A DNA stretch of 64,000 bases from Lamellibrachia columna (GCA_963662155.1 OY759267.1:14873489-14937488), one strand, 5' to 3'. Counted from the first letter of the stretch, positions 12,166-30,380 are shown. Notes: generated by a model from the sequence alone, not told the origin. Numbers and translations: made by a program.

Positions 12166-13900
12166 GTAAGTAGTGACGTTCTTACTGCTGTTTTGTTCTA
12201 TCGCCCGGGTTATCGAGAATCGCACACCCATGTTGCACTTGGCGATTATCGACGCGATCGTTGATGGAAACACGACGCGCGAACTTTCTCGTTTAGATAG
12301 TGCTTGATTGACAGCACTACACGACGGATTCTGACCGTTCTTAAGCGTTCGACATTTAATTAATACATAGAAAAGAAAATAATTCAATGAAAGTTCATGT
12401 TTATGCTGTCATCAAACGAATCATAAGGTCAGCACAATTTGGGCAACATTTTAACAATATAATCGAGGTTACTCGTTTAACGATTTAGTCTTAAGATTTG
12501 TATCTCCCATTTCCCGCATGTTAAATTGCAATCGCAAAACTGTGAGTTAAGCGAATGCGTACGCAAATTGACGCTCGGCCAAGAAAAATAATGCTTGAAA
12601 CCAGATCTGGTGCAAGCTCGTAATTTGACATGTTTCCTGTTGACTAAGAGATGAGACAATTGATCTTGTATCAGCTGTGTCATCTTCTTATCTTTTGTAC
12701 TGATACCATGTTAATACGTAGTTATGCAACGTACACATAAACAGCTCCTTTCATCCTGCCGAGGTCAATGCCTCATATTCGAGTTTGACGATCGCCGCCG
12801 TTTTTCTTGGCACGTTTCTTGCCCGGTGATAGAGTTGTCATAGCCAACTGTGTTGAGGGGGTCGAAGCCTGGGTTATGAAACGACGCCTACTCGAGCACC
12901 TCTTTAGCCATAACTGATACGTCTTCTGTCAGCACCCCCGTTCTACGAGCATATTAATAGCATGACATATTGCTGTAGACCGAGCTACGGGGAAATAAAA
13001 CTTATATTCCGAAACTGATACATATATCAATAAAACCGCCAACGCTGTCTACTGTAGCGGTAGTTTTAACATAGGGTTCTCTCGAAACAGACGCGGACAG
13101 TTTTAAGGTTATACTTTTAATGGAGGTATGCGGATTAGTATTACATACTTATAAATAATAACAGGTAATTAATAATAATCCGCCACCGTATTCTAAGTTG
13201 GACACCCAAAGTTAGCTCAGTTCACCATATACACACCTCAACGACATGTATATGATAAATCGTATCATTGTCCATATATAATAATATACAAATCCGTTCT
13301 TTACCAGACAAGGTAAATATCTAATCAGATATCGGTAGCAGCATTTAGTCCGTCAACATTTGATAATTTCCAAAACTTTCGCAAAATCCAAATTCTTGTA
13401 CGCTTTAGGAATGTCGCACAATGATGCGTGACCAGTTTCACATACAGCCGCACCAGGGCGCCAATGTCGTCAATAAAGAATGATATGTTGTATACACATG
13501 TTGATACTTCAAATAGTCTGGACTGTCCAATTTAAAGCAGGTCGGTGATCACCGTTGGTCACTTGAACTTAACGGACTAGACGCGTGTGTCGCTTTCCTC
13601 CAGTGGATTCGTTCGTGGTATATCTGCTTTGTGAAAACACTGCTATTTTACAAAATACACCGTTACTTTGACCAGTTTAACAGTTTTGTATTATGCTAAA
13701 CGCCGTGGCCAGTTAAAAGCGACGCCGTTCATTGCCGTCTAAACGGTGTCTGTTTGACGTGGAGTGAGTTATTGTCGTGTCTATGCACCCGGGGCTGATC
13801 TCGGGGCGACGCCGCCATCGATTGTGATGATTGGGTTTAGTTCCGCCGTCCGAGTTAATCAGGCTAATTGAGTGTCATCTGGTAGTTTCACGTGAACACT
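12166..13900 (+). other. Wnt4 intron 1, 5' part, nothing further recognised
   Basis: Begins with the gtaagt donor. Unique, AT-leaning DNA follows with no repeat array or recognisable exon. Confidence 0.5.
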
Positions 13901-13924
13901 TCGTCGACCATTGTGGTTTCTGTC

Positions 13925-14001
13925 ACGCACGCACGCACACGCACGCACGTACACACTCGCGTAGGCTCGCATGTACGCACACACGCACTGACGCACTTCG
14001 G
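13925..14001. repeat. ACGC/ACAC-type microsatellite, imperfect
   Basis: Alternating purine-pyrimidine acgcacgcacac repeats interrupted by a gtaggctcgc segment. Confidence 0.85.
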
Positions 14002-14194
14002 AACCTACACAACTATAAGAAGCATTGCCGCACTTTGTTACTTTTATGTTTATGTCCAGATTGAGTTATATTAATGGGAATGTACCGCCATTAATAGTGT
14101 TGTAGACGCCCACACCTGCCAGGACATCAGTTCCACATGTATTGTTTCCGTCACGGTTCACTGGAAGCATAACAAAATATTAATGACCTGGATG

Positions 14195-14540
14195 TTGTGT
14201 GGCGAAGTAGCACAGAGGGTGGAACAGAGGGTGGAACAGAGGGTGGAACATCGGACCCTCAATGGCGAGGTTCGAATCTGCTTGCTGCAGTTTTGTAATT
14301 TGGGCAGTTTCGTTCACCCCACGTTGTCTCAGTTCACTCAGCTGTATAAATAACTACTTGGCAAGACACGGTGTTAGATATGGATGTGAACGAATATAGT
14401 TCGCGCAGTAATTGCGGCGTGGCTGAATGCTTCCCAGAGAAGTCGAATTGGTATTGCATGGAACATGTCTGCTATGGGGTGAAGTGTAAATCGCGCTGGG
14501 AGGTCCGAAGAAGTGGAGAAATTACCTTTTTGTCTCGTAC
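14195..14540 (+). mobile_element. tRNA-derived SINE, copy 2, with expanded head
   Basis: The head starts gtgtggcgaagtagcacag at about 14197 and the B box ggttcgaatct is at 14269. The central domain is cagtttcgttcaccccacg, then cagttcactcagctgtataa. The tail cgcgcagtaattgcggcgtg and onward matches copy 3 at about 59137. Between the A-box half and the B box, a 12-bp unit (gagggtggaaca) occurs three times, so this head has gained an internal tandem repeat. The 3' end is approximate. Confidence 0.82.
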
Positions 14541-15082
14541 GAGACACCGTTTGTTTACGCGTGAGATATATCGATACGTTTGTCTACGCGTGAGATCTTT
14601 CGATACACCCCCTCATACATCTCGTAACTGCCTTCCGCGCTGTCAACATTGCGTGCACGGGTTTGGAATGCCGCCTATATAGGCGTAACTAGGTAGACCC
14701 ACCTGTCAGTGAATCCGTCTAGAAGAATCCCCTTGCCCGCTCGACTGTCGGGCGCCGTTTGATGAGCAGATAACACCAATCGTTAGATCGTCAAAAGTTT
14801 CGCATTATTCTCAACTAATTGCGCTCGAGATATGCCGCTTCCTACCTATTGTCGGCGAAACAATTCGCCATGCAGCGCTCGACCTCTGAAACCCCGTCTA
14901 TTGTGGCGGGACCCACCTGCGAGCGCCGGTAAGTCAAGCAGTCGGATAATGTTTATACGCGGACTGCAGCGTATACTGTTCGACTTACAAGTGACGTTTA
15001 TTAACATACACGTCACGGAACACCATCTCGTGAAACAGTCTTGTCGTTGTACACTTTTCTTATGGTTTCTTGTATTGGCGTA

Positions 15083-15084
<2 letters not shown>
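14541..15084. other. Wnt4 intron 1 segment, nothing recognised
   Basis: No gene or repeat is evident apart from a short duplicated acgcgtgagat motif near 14559 and 14587. Confidence 0.4.

Positions 15085-15151
<67 letters not shown>
15085..15151. repeat. (AT)n microsatellite
   Basis: Pure alternating TA of about 67 bp. Confidence 0.95.
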
Positions 15152-15152
<1 letters not shown>

Positions 15153-15488
15153 GTCAGCATAGCTATAGGCTATAGTTACCTGATACCGCAACGGGTATGA
15201 TGTGTTGGCCTGCCCTTTGTATCTCTGTTTTATTCCTGCACGGTTTATCGGTCATTGTCATTTTCGAGCTCCGATCCACATCCGCAGTGTGGCTTGTTTC
15301 CGCGCTGACGATGCTGTCATATCTCACTTGTCATTTGCTTTTTGTAGAATATCCTCGTTTTTTACACGCGAGTTCTTTGTTATATCATTGCAATCTGATT
15401 ATAAGACCGTTTTCTGTTATTTCGACATTCCCTTGTTTTGCTCTGTCTATACCGCATTCACACAAAACACCATGGACTACAGTTGGCA
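15152..15488. other. Wnt4 intron 1 segment, nothing recognised
   Basis: A + strand frame is open from 15197 into the CA array. Its non-repeat part shows no domain I recognise, and the rest is simple repeat. Confidence 0.4.
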
Positions 15489-16589
<1,101 letters not shown>

Positions 16590-16590
<1 letters not shown>

Positions 16591-16777
16591 GTCACCGGCC
16601 CGAGGCGGTGCAGAGACGTCACCGGCCCGAGGCGGTGCAGAGACGTCACCGGCCCGAGGCGGTGCAATGACGTCACCGGCCCGAGGCGGTGCAGTGACGT
16701 CACCGGCCCGAGGCGGTGCAGTGACGTCACCGGCCCGAGGCGGTGCAGAGACGTCACCGGCCCGAGGCGGTGCAGTA
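16590..16777. repeat. 27-bp minisatellite with CRE palindromes
   Basis: Seven units of 27 bp (core cgtcaccggcccgaggcggt) in tandem. The base pair before each cgtca varies. Units four to six read TGACGTCA, the full palindromic CRE consensus bound by CREB/ATF factors, at 16668-16675, 16695-16702 and 16722-16729. The other units read AGACGTCA or similar. It lies in Wnt4 intron 1, about 4.5 kb after exon 1. Confidence 0.95.
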
Positions 16778-17220
16778 ACGGCAGATCGAGCGGGAAGTTA
16801 TAGACGAGTTTGTATCGCATTATATTGAATGTGTTCGTCTTCGTTGTTCCCTTTATTAAGGGGCAAAACTATGTCGTGCACCGTTCCAGCTGTTATCCCT
16901 TCTCCCTATCGACAGCCTTCTCCCTCCACTAGTCACCCTCCCCTTCTTACACCCCTCTAGGCGCATATTTATGAGGGCGTAGCCGGTGCCACCCCATCCC
17001 CAAGAAAATAATGGCTACGGTAGTTTTTGTGTCGCCATTCATTACGTGTTGGGGGAACATCCCGTAATTAATTGACGACTTGTTTTTGCTTGTTCAAAGT
17101 ACGGCGAGGTTGAGTCGTTACAGTCGGTTGTCACAACAACGCTCCAAGACCAGATGTATATGGTTGCGTAGAGTTCTCTTTTCCTCGACTTCTGTTTCCC
17201 CGAATCTTCGGATATATAAT
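16778..17220. other. Wnt4 intron 1 segment, nothing recognised
   Basis: No gene or repeat is seen. Confidence 0.4.
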
Positions 17221-17222
17221 TA

Positions 17223-17223
17223 T

Positions 17224-17256
<33 letters not shown>

Positions 17257-17264
17257 TGCGTGGG

Positions 17265-17304
<40 letters not shown>

Positions 17305-17320
17305 TGTGTGTGTGTGTGTG

Positions 17321-17363
<43 letters not shown>
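17223..17363. repeat. Compound GT / GTGC / AT microsatellite
   Basis: GT, then about 20 GTGC tetramers with one ggtg slip, then GT, then (TA)n from 17323 to 17363. Confidence 0.95.
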
Positions 17364-17367
<4 letters not shown>

Positions 17368-17577
17368 TATGTCCCGCCAATGACCTGGCGGTTCACCGAA
17401 GATGGAATCAAACTGAGAGCACACAGTTGGGATAGCAACACGATGTCCACTTATATCCGTAATCCCGGCACAAACGTAATAAACTGACGATGGTACGTGT
17501 ATATACGGGGCCTGAATCAGAGCGACAGCAAGATCCCAAAAGATAGTCTAATATAATTCATCTGTAAAATATAATAA

Positions 17578-17712
17578 AAAAGAGGAAGGCCAAAATCAAC
17601 ACAGAGAAGGACTGTGGAAGTGGAGAGGAACCGATTGGAATCGAGTTATTGTAAGATGGCAGAAAATACAGCTAAAGATCTACGAAATGGCGGAGGTTAC
17701 GAAGTGAACTTG
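17578..17712 (+). pseudogene. LINE C-terminal fragment
   Basis: The frame from 17578 reads KRGRPKSTQRRTVEVERNR and continues to AENTAKDLRN. A frame shift then gives KWRRLRSELVHQLGCE. The pattern RKRGRPKxTWRRTVExE followed by AxDRxxWRxxVxxLC is typical of the C-terminal end of RTE-like and related LINEs. The last coding bases run directly into the 49-bp satellite that follows, so the satellite appears to begin within this LINE's 3' end. Confidence 0.72.
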
Positions 17713-18706
17713 TGCACCAACTAGGGTGCGAATATAGGATAAGTTAGTTACCAAATGAACTTATGCACCAACTTGGGTGCGAATAGGATAAGTTAGTTAC
17801 CAAGTGAACTTATGCACCAACTATGGTGCGAATAGGATAAGTTAGTTACCAAGTGAACTTGTGCACCAACTAGGGTGCGAATAGGATAAGTTAGTTACCA
17901 AGTGAACGTATGCACCAACTAGGGTGCGAATAGGATAAGTTAGTTACCAAGTGAACTTGTGCACCAACTAGGGTGCGAATAGGATAAGTTAGTTACCAAG
18001 TGAACTTATGCACCAATTATAGGGTGCGAATAGGATAAGTTAGTTACCAAGTGAACTTATGCACCAACTAGGGTGCGAATAGGATAAGTTAGTTACCAAG
18101 TGAACTTGTGCACCAACTATAGGGTGCGAATAGGATAACTTAGTTACCAAGTGAACTTATGCACCAATTATAAGGTGCGAATAGGATAAGTTAGTTACCA
18201 AGTGAACGTATGCACCAACTAGGGTGCGAATAGGATAAGTTAGTTACCAAGTGAACTTATGCACCAACTTCGTTGGGTGCGAATAGGATAAGTTAGTTAC
18301 CAAGTGAACTTATGCACCAATTATAAGGTGCGAATAGGATAAGTTAGTTACCAAGTGAACGTATGCACCAACTAGGGTGCGAATAGGATAAGTTAGTTAC
18401 CAAGTGAACTTATGCACCAATTATAGGGTGCGAATAGGATAAGTTAGTTACCAAGTGAACTTATGCACCAACTAGGGTGCGAATAGGATAAGTTAGTTAC
18501 CAAGTGAACTTATGCACCAATTATAGGGTGCGAATAGGATAAGTTAGTTACCAAGTGAACTTATGCACCAATTATAGGGTGCGAATAGGATAAGTTAATT
18601 ACCAAGTGAACTTATGCACCAACTAGGGTGCGAATAGGATAAGTTAGTTACCAAGTGAACTTGTGCACCAACTAGGGTGCGAATAGGATAAGTTAGTTAC
18701 CAAGTG
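17696..18706. repeat. 49-bp satellite, about 20 units, with a conserved hairpin
   Basis: The unit (core ttagttaccaagtgaactta, then tgcaccaactagggtgcgaa) repeats with small length changes. Each unit can fold a GCACC/GGTGC stem. Nearly all length change is in the loop between the arms: AACTAG, AATTATAG, AATTATAA, or AACTTCGTTG near 18266. The first unit overlaps the end of the LINE fragment at 17578-17712. Confidence 0.93.
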
Positions 18707-19173
18707 ATCTCTCCGTCACGCCATCAAGCCGTCACGCCGTCACACCGTTTCGGCGTATATGGAATAAAAATGTGTATATCTGTTTATACGGAATAAAACC
18801 ACACGACAAAAAGAGCGTATCGAGGGCCTCACTCGAAGCTGCCGTTGTGACGGAAGATGGCAAATTATAGTTTGTTGTACAAGAGTTGTCACGGTCAACG
18901 TAAAACAGACACGGATGTTTTACGACAAAGCATTCATCGGCGCTCTTCCGTTACATCCTCCGACCAAGTTGATGCACGCGCTCTCACTTAGTCGGCCGCA
19001 CACCGCTCGTGAAGCTGGTCGCGCCGCCCGGATGCATACCCGTGAACGACGGCTCCACGCATGTCAGAGGGAATTCTAAACGCGGGCAATTTAGCAGGGC
19101 TGACAAGGAGGTGTCAGGGAAGACGTCAACGCGCCGTGCTTGTGTCTTGCGTGCAGTGCAGTGGGTGCAGTGG
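18707..19173. other. Wnt4 intron 1 segment, nothing recognised
   Basis: It starts with a short gccgtcacgcc repeat at about 18715-18750. A 119-codon frame at 19009-19368 overlaps the decayed repeats that follow and shows no known domain. Confidence 0.4.
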
Positions 19174-19492
19174 ATGTTGATGGCTGGTGGGAATCTTCGT
19201 GTGATTGTGCATCGATCTCTGTATGATTTGGAGGGTTGGTGGGAATTTTTACATAATAGTGTATTGACCCACGTAGCAGTCGAACGGTTATATAGTGGGA
19301 CTTCGTGGTGTATTCATATAATTCGGACGGTTGGGGTGAATCTTCATCTTCACGAGGTAGCGTCTTGACCTCCGTAGGATTTTGACGTCTATATATGAAT
19401 CATCATGTGATAATGTATTAACCTCCGTATGAGTCGGACGGTTGGTGGGAATCATCATATGATAAAGTGCTTGCCTTTATGTAGGATTCATA
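19174..19492. repeat. Decayed tandem repeat of about 60-65 bp
   Basis: Five diverged units share the order ggttggtgggaatctt, then a tgtgat/ataatg segment, then a tattgacctccgta(t/g)ga segment. They are clear at about 19182, 19222, 19329, 19375 and 19438. It is an old minisatellite. Confidence 0.6.
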
Positions 19493-21374
<1,882 letters not shown>

Positions 21375-21376
<2 letters not shown>

Positions 21377-23187
21377 AGCGGACGATTACTTTGCAACAGG
21401 ACGATTACTTGCAACAGATCCCTTGACTTCTGTCTCCTTGCCTTATACGGGTGAGAAACTTCAGATACGTTTCTCCAAACCCGTCGACTGGCAGACTGGC
21501 GTTACAGGACTAACTCACGCGGAACATGACAAATGAGATAATTGGATCAGCGGCCGCCTACTGTGTGTTCGGGTAAAGCTATTTGGGCAGCTAACGATGT
21601 GTCCTGGTTGTTGGGTTATATACCTCCTGTGGTTTACTTCATTCAGTTTCGAGTGTCGTCCCGGTATAACTTTCCACGCAACCCACTTCGTCCACCACTA
21701 AGCGGTATTCGTCCGTTAAGATGCGCAACAATAGTCAACAATAGTCAACAATAGTTAATAATAGTCAACAATAGTCAACGAAGCAGCCGCAGAAAAAGAA
21801 TCAATGTGGTTGGATCAGAACATTTGGTCACACGACATTTGGTCACACGACGCTTAGTCACAAGATGCAGGGCGCGATGTTGCTTTATGTACAGTCGATT
21901 TTCCACTTTGACGTTTTATTCGCCGTTAAATACTCAAACCGAACCGAACGTTTGCTCGCACAGTATATAATTTATGTTGTCTGAGAGACTGTTAGATGGT
22001 CGGCAATTTTCTCAATGCTCGGGAATTAAATGACGGGTGAAAGTGTCAAGATTGATGCACACAGCACGTTCATACATATATAAACAAAAATATGTGTCTA
22101 TGTGACTGTCCTAAATTTTTTACGACACGTCAGGAACAACTATATCTACGGGGGTGAAAGCATTTTATAAATCTCCTGTTCAGTAATGGAAGAACACATA
22201 ACACAATCAACCACTCCAACGGGCAATGAACTAGTGACAGTGGTCTCACCCGTGAAAACGCATTGTTTTTTACCACTTGTACCAGGGGACACTTGTGGTT
22301 GATTGATTATTCACAGTTAACACATGTGACATTCTCTTAGGAGAACTTTCCTTTGAAGATGCGTCCACACAATTCGAGAGGCAAGCGATGAATCGGTCGT
22401 ATTTTTACTCAGCCGTAGTTGACGAATACGAACGTTTTCTAGAAAAAGAAAAACACATTTAAACCCTCGAAACGGAGTGTCGTTGGCGCGTAATTGCCTC
22501 GCATTGTGCTGACTTATCGGGCCATTAAATTGTCAAAGAAGCCAGCGACACCAGCAGACGGAAGTGGTTAACGGTGCACGCAAGTTTCGAGACACCAATT
22601 CGGGCAGCTTGTGTATAAAGTATATAAACGAATAATGCTGGTATGAGCCTGGATTTGATCACACTAAGTGAACTGTGCTCTGTAAAAAGTAAAGGTTTGC
22701 CTTTCACCGATTTTGTCGTTGTCGTCGTGCGTTTTGGCAATCGTTGTCTCCGAGTCTCCTTGTCACCGGCGTCGGTGACGTCGTCGTCGTTACATATTAA
22801 TCAGCATCATCACATAAATTGTACCGCGCACCAACTAACAGCTGTTGAATAAGAGTTATGCCACATACGTGGAATACTATGTTTTTATATAGGCGTTATA
22901 CGTTTAAAATTTGATTACGTTGTTTTTTAATGATACGGCAAAAATATGTTACATTTAAATGCAATTAAATATGACAAAATTTAAAACTGACAAGGGAGCA
23001 ATTCCTTAATTATTTCTCACACGTTAACAAAAACATAAATGTATATTTGTATTCGTGCATAACCCCATCTTTTAAATACGTATATCTGCCAGGTTTTGTT
23101 GTTTCATTGGCTGTACCGTGTTATATATACAATGTCATGAAACCCAAAATAAATCAATTTAAATTATGAATGATATAACGCTTACGC
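21375..23187. other. Wnt4 intron 1 segment, nothing recognised except a short repeat
   Basis: A ten-base unit (atagtcaaca) repeats five times at about 21730-21780. The remainder is AT-rich unique DNA. Confidence 0.5.
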
Positions 23188-24649
23188 GGTGGTCTAATGG
23201 TTAGAGCTCCGTACTGCCGACCGAGAGGACGGTGGTCTAATGGTTAGAGCTCCGTACTGCCGACCGAGAGGACGGTGGTCTAATGGTTAGAGCACCGTAC
23301 TGCCGATCGAGAGGACGGTGGTCTAATGGTTAGAGCACCGTACTGCCGATCGAGAGGACGGTGGTCTAATGGTTAGAGCACCGTACTGCCGATCGAGAGG
23401 ACGGTGGTGTAATGGTTAGAGCTCCGTACTGCCGATCGAGAGGACGGTGGTCTAATGGTTAGAGCACCGTACTGCCGATCGAGAGGACGGTGGTCTAATG
23501 GTTAGAGCACCGTACTGCCGATCGAGAGGACGGTGGTCTAATGGTTAGAGCACCGTACTGCCGATCGAGAGGACGGTGGTCTAATGGTTAGAGCTCCGTA
23601 CTGCCGATCGAGAAGACGGTGGTCTAATGGTTAGAGCACCGTACTGCCGACCGAGAGGACTGTGGTCTAATGGTTAGAGCACCGTACTGCCGATCGAGAG
23701 GACGGTGGTCTAATGGTTAGAGCACCGTACTGCCGATCGAGAGGACGGTGGTCTAATGGTTAGAGCACCGTACTGCCGATCGAGAGGACGGTGGTCTAAT
23801 GGTTAGAGCTCCGTACTGCCGATCGAGAAGACGGTGGTCTAATGGTTAGAGCACCGTACTGCCGACCGAGAGGACTGTGGTCTAATGGTTAGAGCACCGT
23901 ACTGCCGATCGAGAGGACGGTGGTCTAATGGTTAGAGCACCGTACTGCCGATCGAGAGGACGGTGGTGTAATGGTTAGAGCTCCGTACTGCCGATCGAGA
24001 GGACGGTGGTCTAATGGTTAGAGCACCGTACTGCCGATCGAGAGGACGGTGGTCTAATGGTTAGAGCACCGTACTGCCGATCGAGAGGACGGTGGTCTAA
24101 TGGTTAGAGCACCGTACTGCCGATCGAGAGGACGGTGGTCTAATGGTTAGAGCACCGTACTGCCGATCGAGAGGACGGTGGTCTAATGGTTAGAGCTCCG
24201 TACTGCCGATCGAGAAGACGGTGGTCTAATGGTTAGAGCACCGTACTGCCGACCGAGAGGATGGTGGTCTAATGGTTAGAGCACCGTACTGCCGATCGAG
24301 AGGACGGTGGTCTAATGGTTAGAGCACCGTACTGCCGATCGAGAGGACGGTGGTCTAATGGTTAGAGCTCCGTACTGCCGATCGAGAGGACGGTGGTCTA
24401 ATGGTTAGAGCACCGTACTGCCGATCGAGAGGACGGTGGTCTAATGGTTAGAGCACCGTACTGTCGATCGAGAGGACGGTGGTCTAATGGTTAGAGCACC
24501 GTACTGCCGACCGAGAGGACGGTGGTCTAATGGTTAGAGCACCGTACTGCCGATCGAGAGGACGGTGGTCTAATGGTTAGAGCTCCGTACTGCCGACCGA
24601 GAGGACGGTGGTCTAATGGTTAGAGCTCCGTACTGCCGATCGAGAGGAC
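23188..24649 (+). repeat. 34-unit, 43-bp tandem array of a tRNA-like SINE head (A-box half)
   Basis: Thirty-four units start with ggtggtctaatggttagagc and continue to ccgtactgccgatcgagaggac. Every unit is exactly 43 bp with no indel. The unit matches the 5' half of a tRNA-like head: an A-box-like tggtctaatggttagagc, then the anticodon-arm region. Only the last unit (24607) continues into a B box. The block cggtggt occurs both at the start of each head and just before the B box, so exchange between these two 7-bp copies would add exactly one 43-bp unit. Shared variants (ggtggtg at 23403 and 23962; agaagac at 23611, 23826 and 24213) lie at multiples of 43 bp, showing further multi-unit duplication. 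Confidence 0.95.
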
Positions 24650-24795
24650 GGTGGTTCGATTCCACCTGCCGCCGTTTAGGAACTTGGGCAATTTCGTTCA
24701 CCCTCCTTTGCCTGTGTCTTTTGGAAGATACTAAAAGCCGTTAGTCCCTTCTGTCTGCTGGTGGCTACGCAAGGGGGAGTAAAAGATCCCATGCA
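24607..24795 (+). mobile_element. tRNA-derived SINE, copy 4, source of the 43-bp array
   Basis: This is the final, complete head of the array. It has A box tggtctaatggttagagc, B box ggttcgattcc at 24653-24663, and a GGTGG/CCACC T-arm stem. The SINE central domain gggcaatttcgttcaccctc follows at about 24685, as in copies 1-3. The 3' part after about 24720 differs from the other copies, so the element is truncated or of a different subfamily. Confidence 0.78.
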
Positions 24796-24954
24796 TGGAA
24801 ATAGAAAAAAAAACGTCGTTGACTCATTCACTATAGAGAAGGGAAAATATGAAAGCAAACCATTCTATATGTTAGCAACAGACATGGTTGTTTGTAGTTA
24901 CATATCATAAGTTATAAGTCAGACAGTTATACCTAACTACTGTGTGTGCCGCAG
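24796..24954. other. End of Wnt4 intron 1
   Basis: Ends with the acceptor gtgtgtgccgcag immediately before exon 2. Confidence 0.7.
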
Positions 24955-25190
24955 GTCGATGGCGATGTCAGGAAGCGCGAGCAGTCTCCACGACGTCTCG
25001 AGCTGCGGCAAACAGCGTGGCCTCGTCAAGCGTCAACGCCAGCTGTGTCGCCGCCACTTCGACCTGATGCAGGCCGTCCAGTCCGGCGCCTTCCTCGCGA
25101 TCGTCGAGTGTCAGAACCAGTTCTCCAACCGTCGCTGGAACTGCAGCACTATCAACGCCGCCTCCGTCTTCGGAAACGTCCTCAACCAAG
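24955..25190 (+). CDS. Wnt4: Wnt4 exon 2: N-terminal part of the mature ligand
   Basis: Encodes the last base of codon 30, residues 31-108 and the first base of codon 109. It is bounded by ccgcag and gtacgc. Key segments are SCGKQRGLVKRQRQLCRRH (residues 46-64), then AIVECQNQF and NRRWNCST (residues 88-95), then VFGNVLNQG. The CxxLxGLxxRQxxxC pattern, the AIxECQxQFxNRRWNCST signature and the VFGxVxxQG exit are diagnostic of Wnts and closest to Wnt4. N92 in NCST is an N-glycosylation sequon. Four conserved cysteines (47, 61, 82, 93) lie here and form part of the N-terminal saposin-like fold. Confidence 0.96.
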
Positions 25191-26404
25191 GTACGCATAT
25201 TGTCTGTAACGACGTAGTTTTTTAATGCTTAGGCGCGTGTTAGAAAAGAGAAATCGCATTGGCATAATAGTATATATTTCTTTCAAATGCGTGTAGTGAA
25301 ATCAGTTGATCGAAGAATAGTTTTGTTATTGCGTTACAGTCTCTATCACCAAATCCCCAACACATGTAATTCCGGACGTTATTGTTATCATAATATTTTT
25401 GTATTCTCATAAATATCTTTCTATGCCTTGGTACTTATGCCGCAAGTCAATATCCCGAAATTGTAACGTAATACTGGCAGCTTAGTAACGTCTGACGACG
25501 CCTTGCCCTTGTATTACGTAAGTTGTGACAATCGAAGAAAAGACGCATGACGTCATCAACAATTGTACGTAATTGTTCGCGTAGCATTGCGGACAATTCT
25601 ACGTAATAACTACACAGGGTAATTCGATTGTTCGTGGAACATGCAAACATGCATACATGCATGCATACAAACATAATATATACTCACGGTGGGTTATAAT
25701 AAGATTACGTGCGTGAAAAACTATGTGCATCTAAGTAAGAGTGTATATGCGTGTGTTCTTGTCAACACTTCCTCAGATATCACAGGGTCGGTCCGGCGTG
25801 TGTGGCCGTCACTGCTACACGGTCTATGTGGTGTTTTGGATCACCCGCTGTCTGGCTGTCAACCTAGCCTAGATGAGCTTGTCACTTCCCAGACCGAGTG
25901 TCAGCGACTGCCCGCGCTGACAAACGCGTCCTATTTTTGTGTATTTCGAAGAACACCCTTTAAAAACGACCCTCTTGTTTGGCCTCGGCTCATAAATCAT
26001 GTCCAAAACCCGAGCGTTCGTAGCGGCGTCGTTGACGAAGTCTTTTGCCGCGCTCAATTCGCATAATGATCGGCGGTTTTCGTTGGCGCCTCTACAGAGA
26101 GTCTCGGGTGTTGATTCTATGATTGCACCACGACCAAAACAACAGCTCGTACATTCGACTGACTTATGGGTGTCAAACGTTACCCCGCTCAAAGCGCTGG
26201 TTTGTTGTACCGATGTAGTCAAGCGGGCCAAGGACGATGACTTAGCCCAGTCAGGCAACGACCACCACGGTCGATAGACGTCGTCCGGATACCTGTAGTA
26301 CCAGTTGAATGAACGTCAAGACATCGAACTATAGAGTTGGGTGGGACAAATGTTCCCACACAACCTGGCTAAATGTTGAACGCAATGTGTGTACAAATGC
26401 ACAT
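25191..26404 (+). other. Wnt4 intron 2, 5' part, nothing recognised
   Basis: Begins gtacgc. Unique DNA, with a short atgcatacatgcatgc tract near 25645. Open frames of about 90-130 codons (25689-26277) overlap on both strands and show no known domain. Confidence 0.4.
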
Positions 26405-27232
<828 letters not shown>

Positions 27233-27515
27233 TTACTTTGACTTAAGCCTTTTCACCCCCTTGTGGAGTATAGGCCACTAACGACTCATTTCCATCTGAC
27301 GCGGTTTGAGGCTTCCGTTTCCAGTTGTTTCTAGCGTATCTACATCCTGCTTTTGCCCTCTCTGCTTCCACTTCTCTGTGCTTGGCGTTTCGCGGCCTTC
27401 CCCTATTGTGTTGCACAGATTACACGTGTTGTGTTGGCTTCCTGAGAGCATGGCCTATCCAGCCCCATTTCCTCCTTGTAATTTGATATTCGATTGGACG
27501 CAGGTTAAGACGGTA
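27233..27515 (-). pseudogene. LINE C-terminal fragment
   Basis: The minus strand reads ITRRKWGWIGHALRKPTQHV, a stop, then HNRGRPRNAKHREVEAERAK and ARNNWKRKPQTASDGNESL. The RRKWxWIGHxLRK motif, GRPxxxxxRExEAE and the following RxxW are the hallmark tail of a large group of metazoan LINEs (RTE-like). Stops and frame breaks show it is dead. Confidence 0.75.

Positions 27516-30380
<2,865 letters not shown>

Noticed and set aside
23188..24649. Cluster of 34 functional tRNA genes
   Set aside because: Units are 43 bp, lack a B box and T-arm except at the end, and the D stem and acceptor pairing are imperfect; a SINE-head repeat explains them better.
24946..25209. Alternative + and - frames across Wnt4 exon 2
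   Set aside because: Shadows of the real exon in a GC-rich segment; only the frame giving the RRWNCST block matches Wnt.
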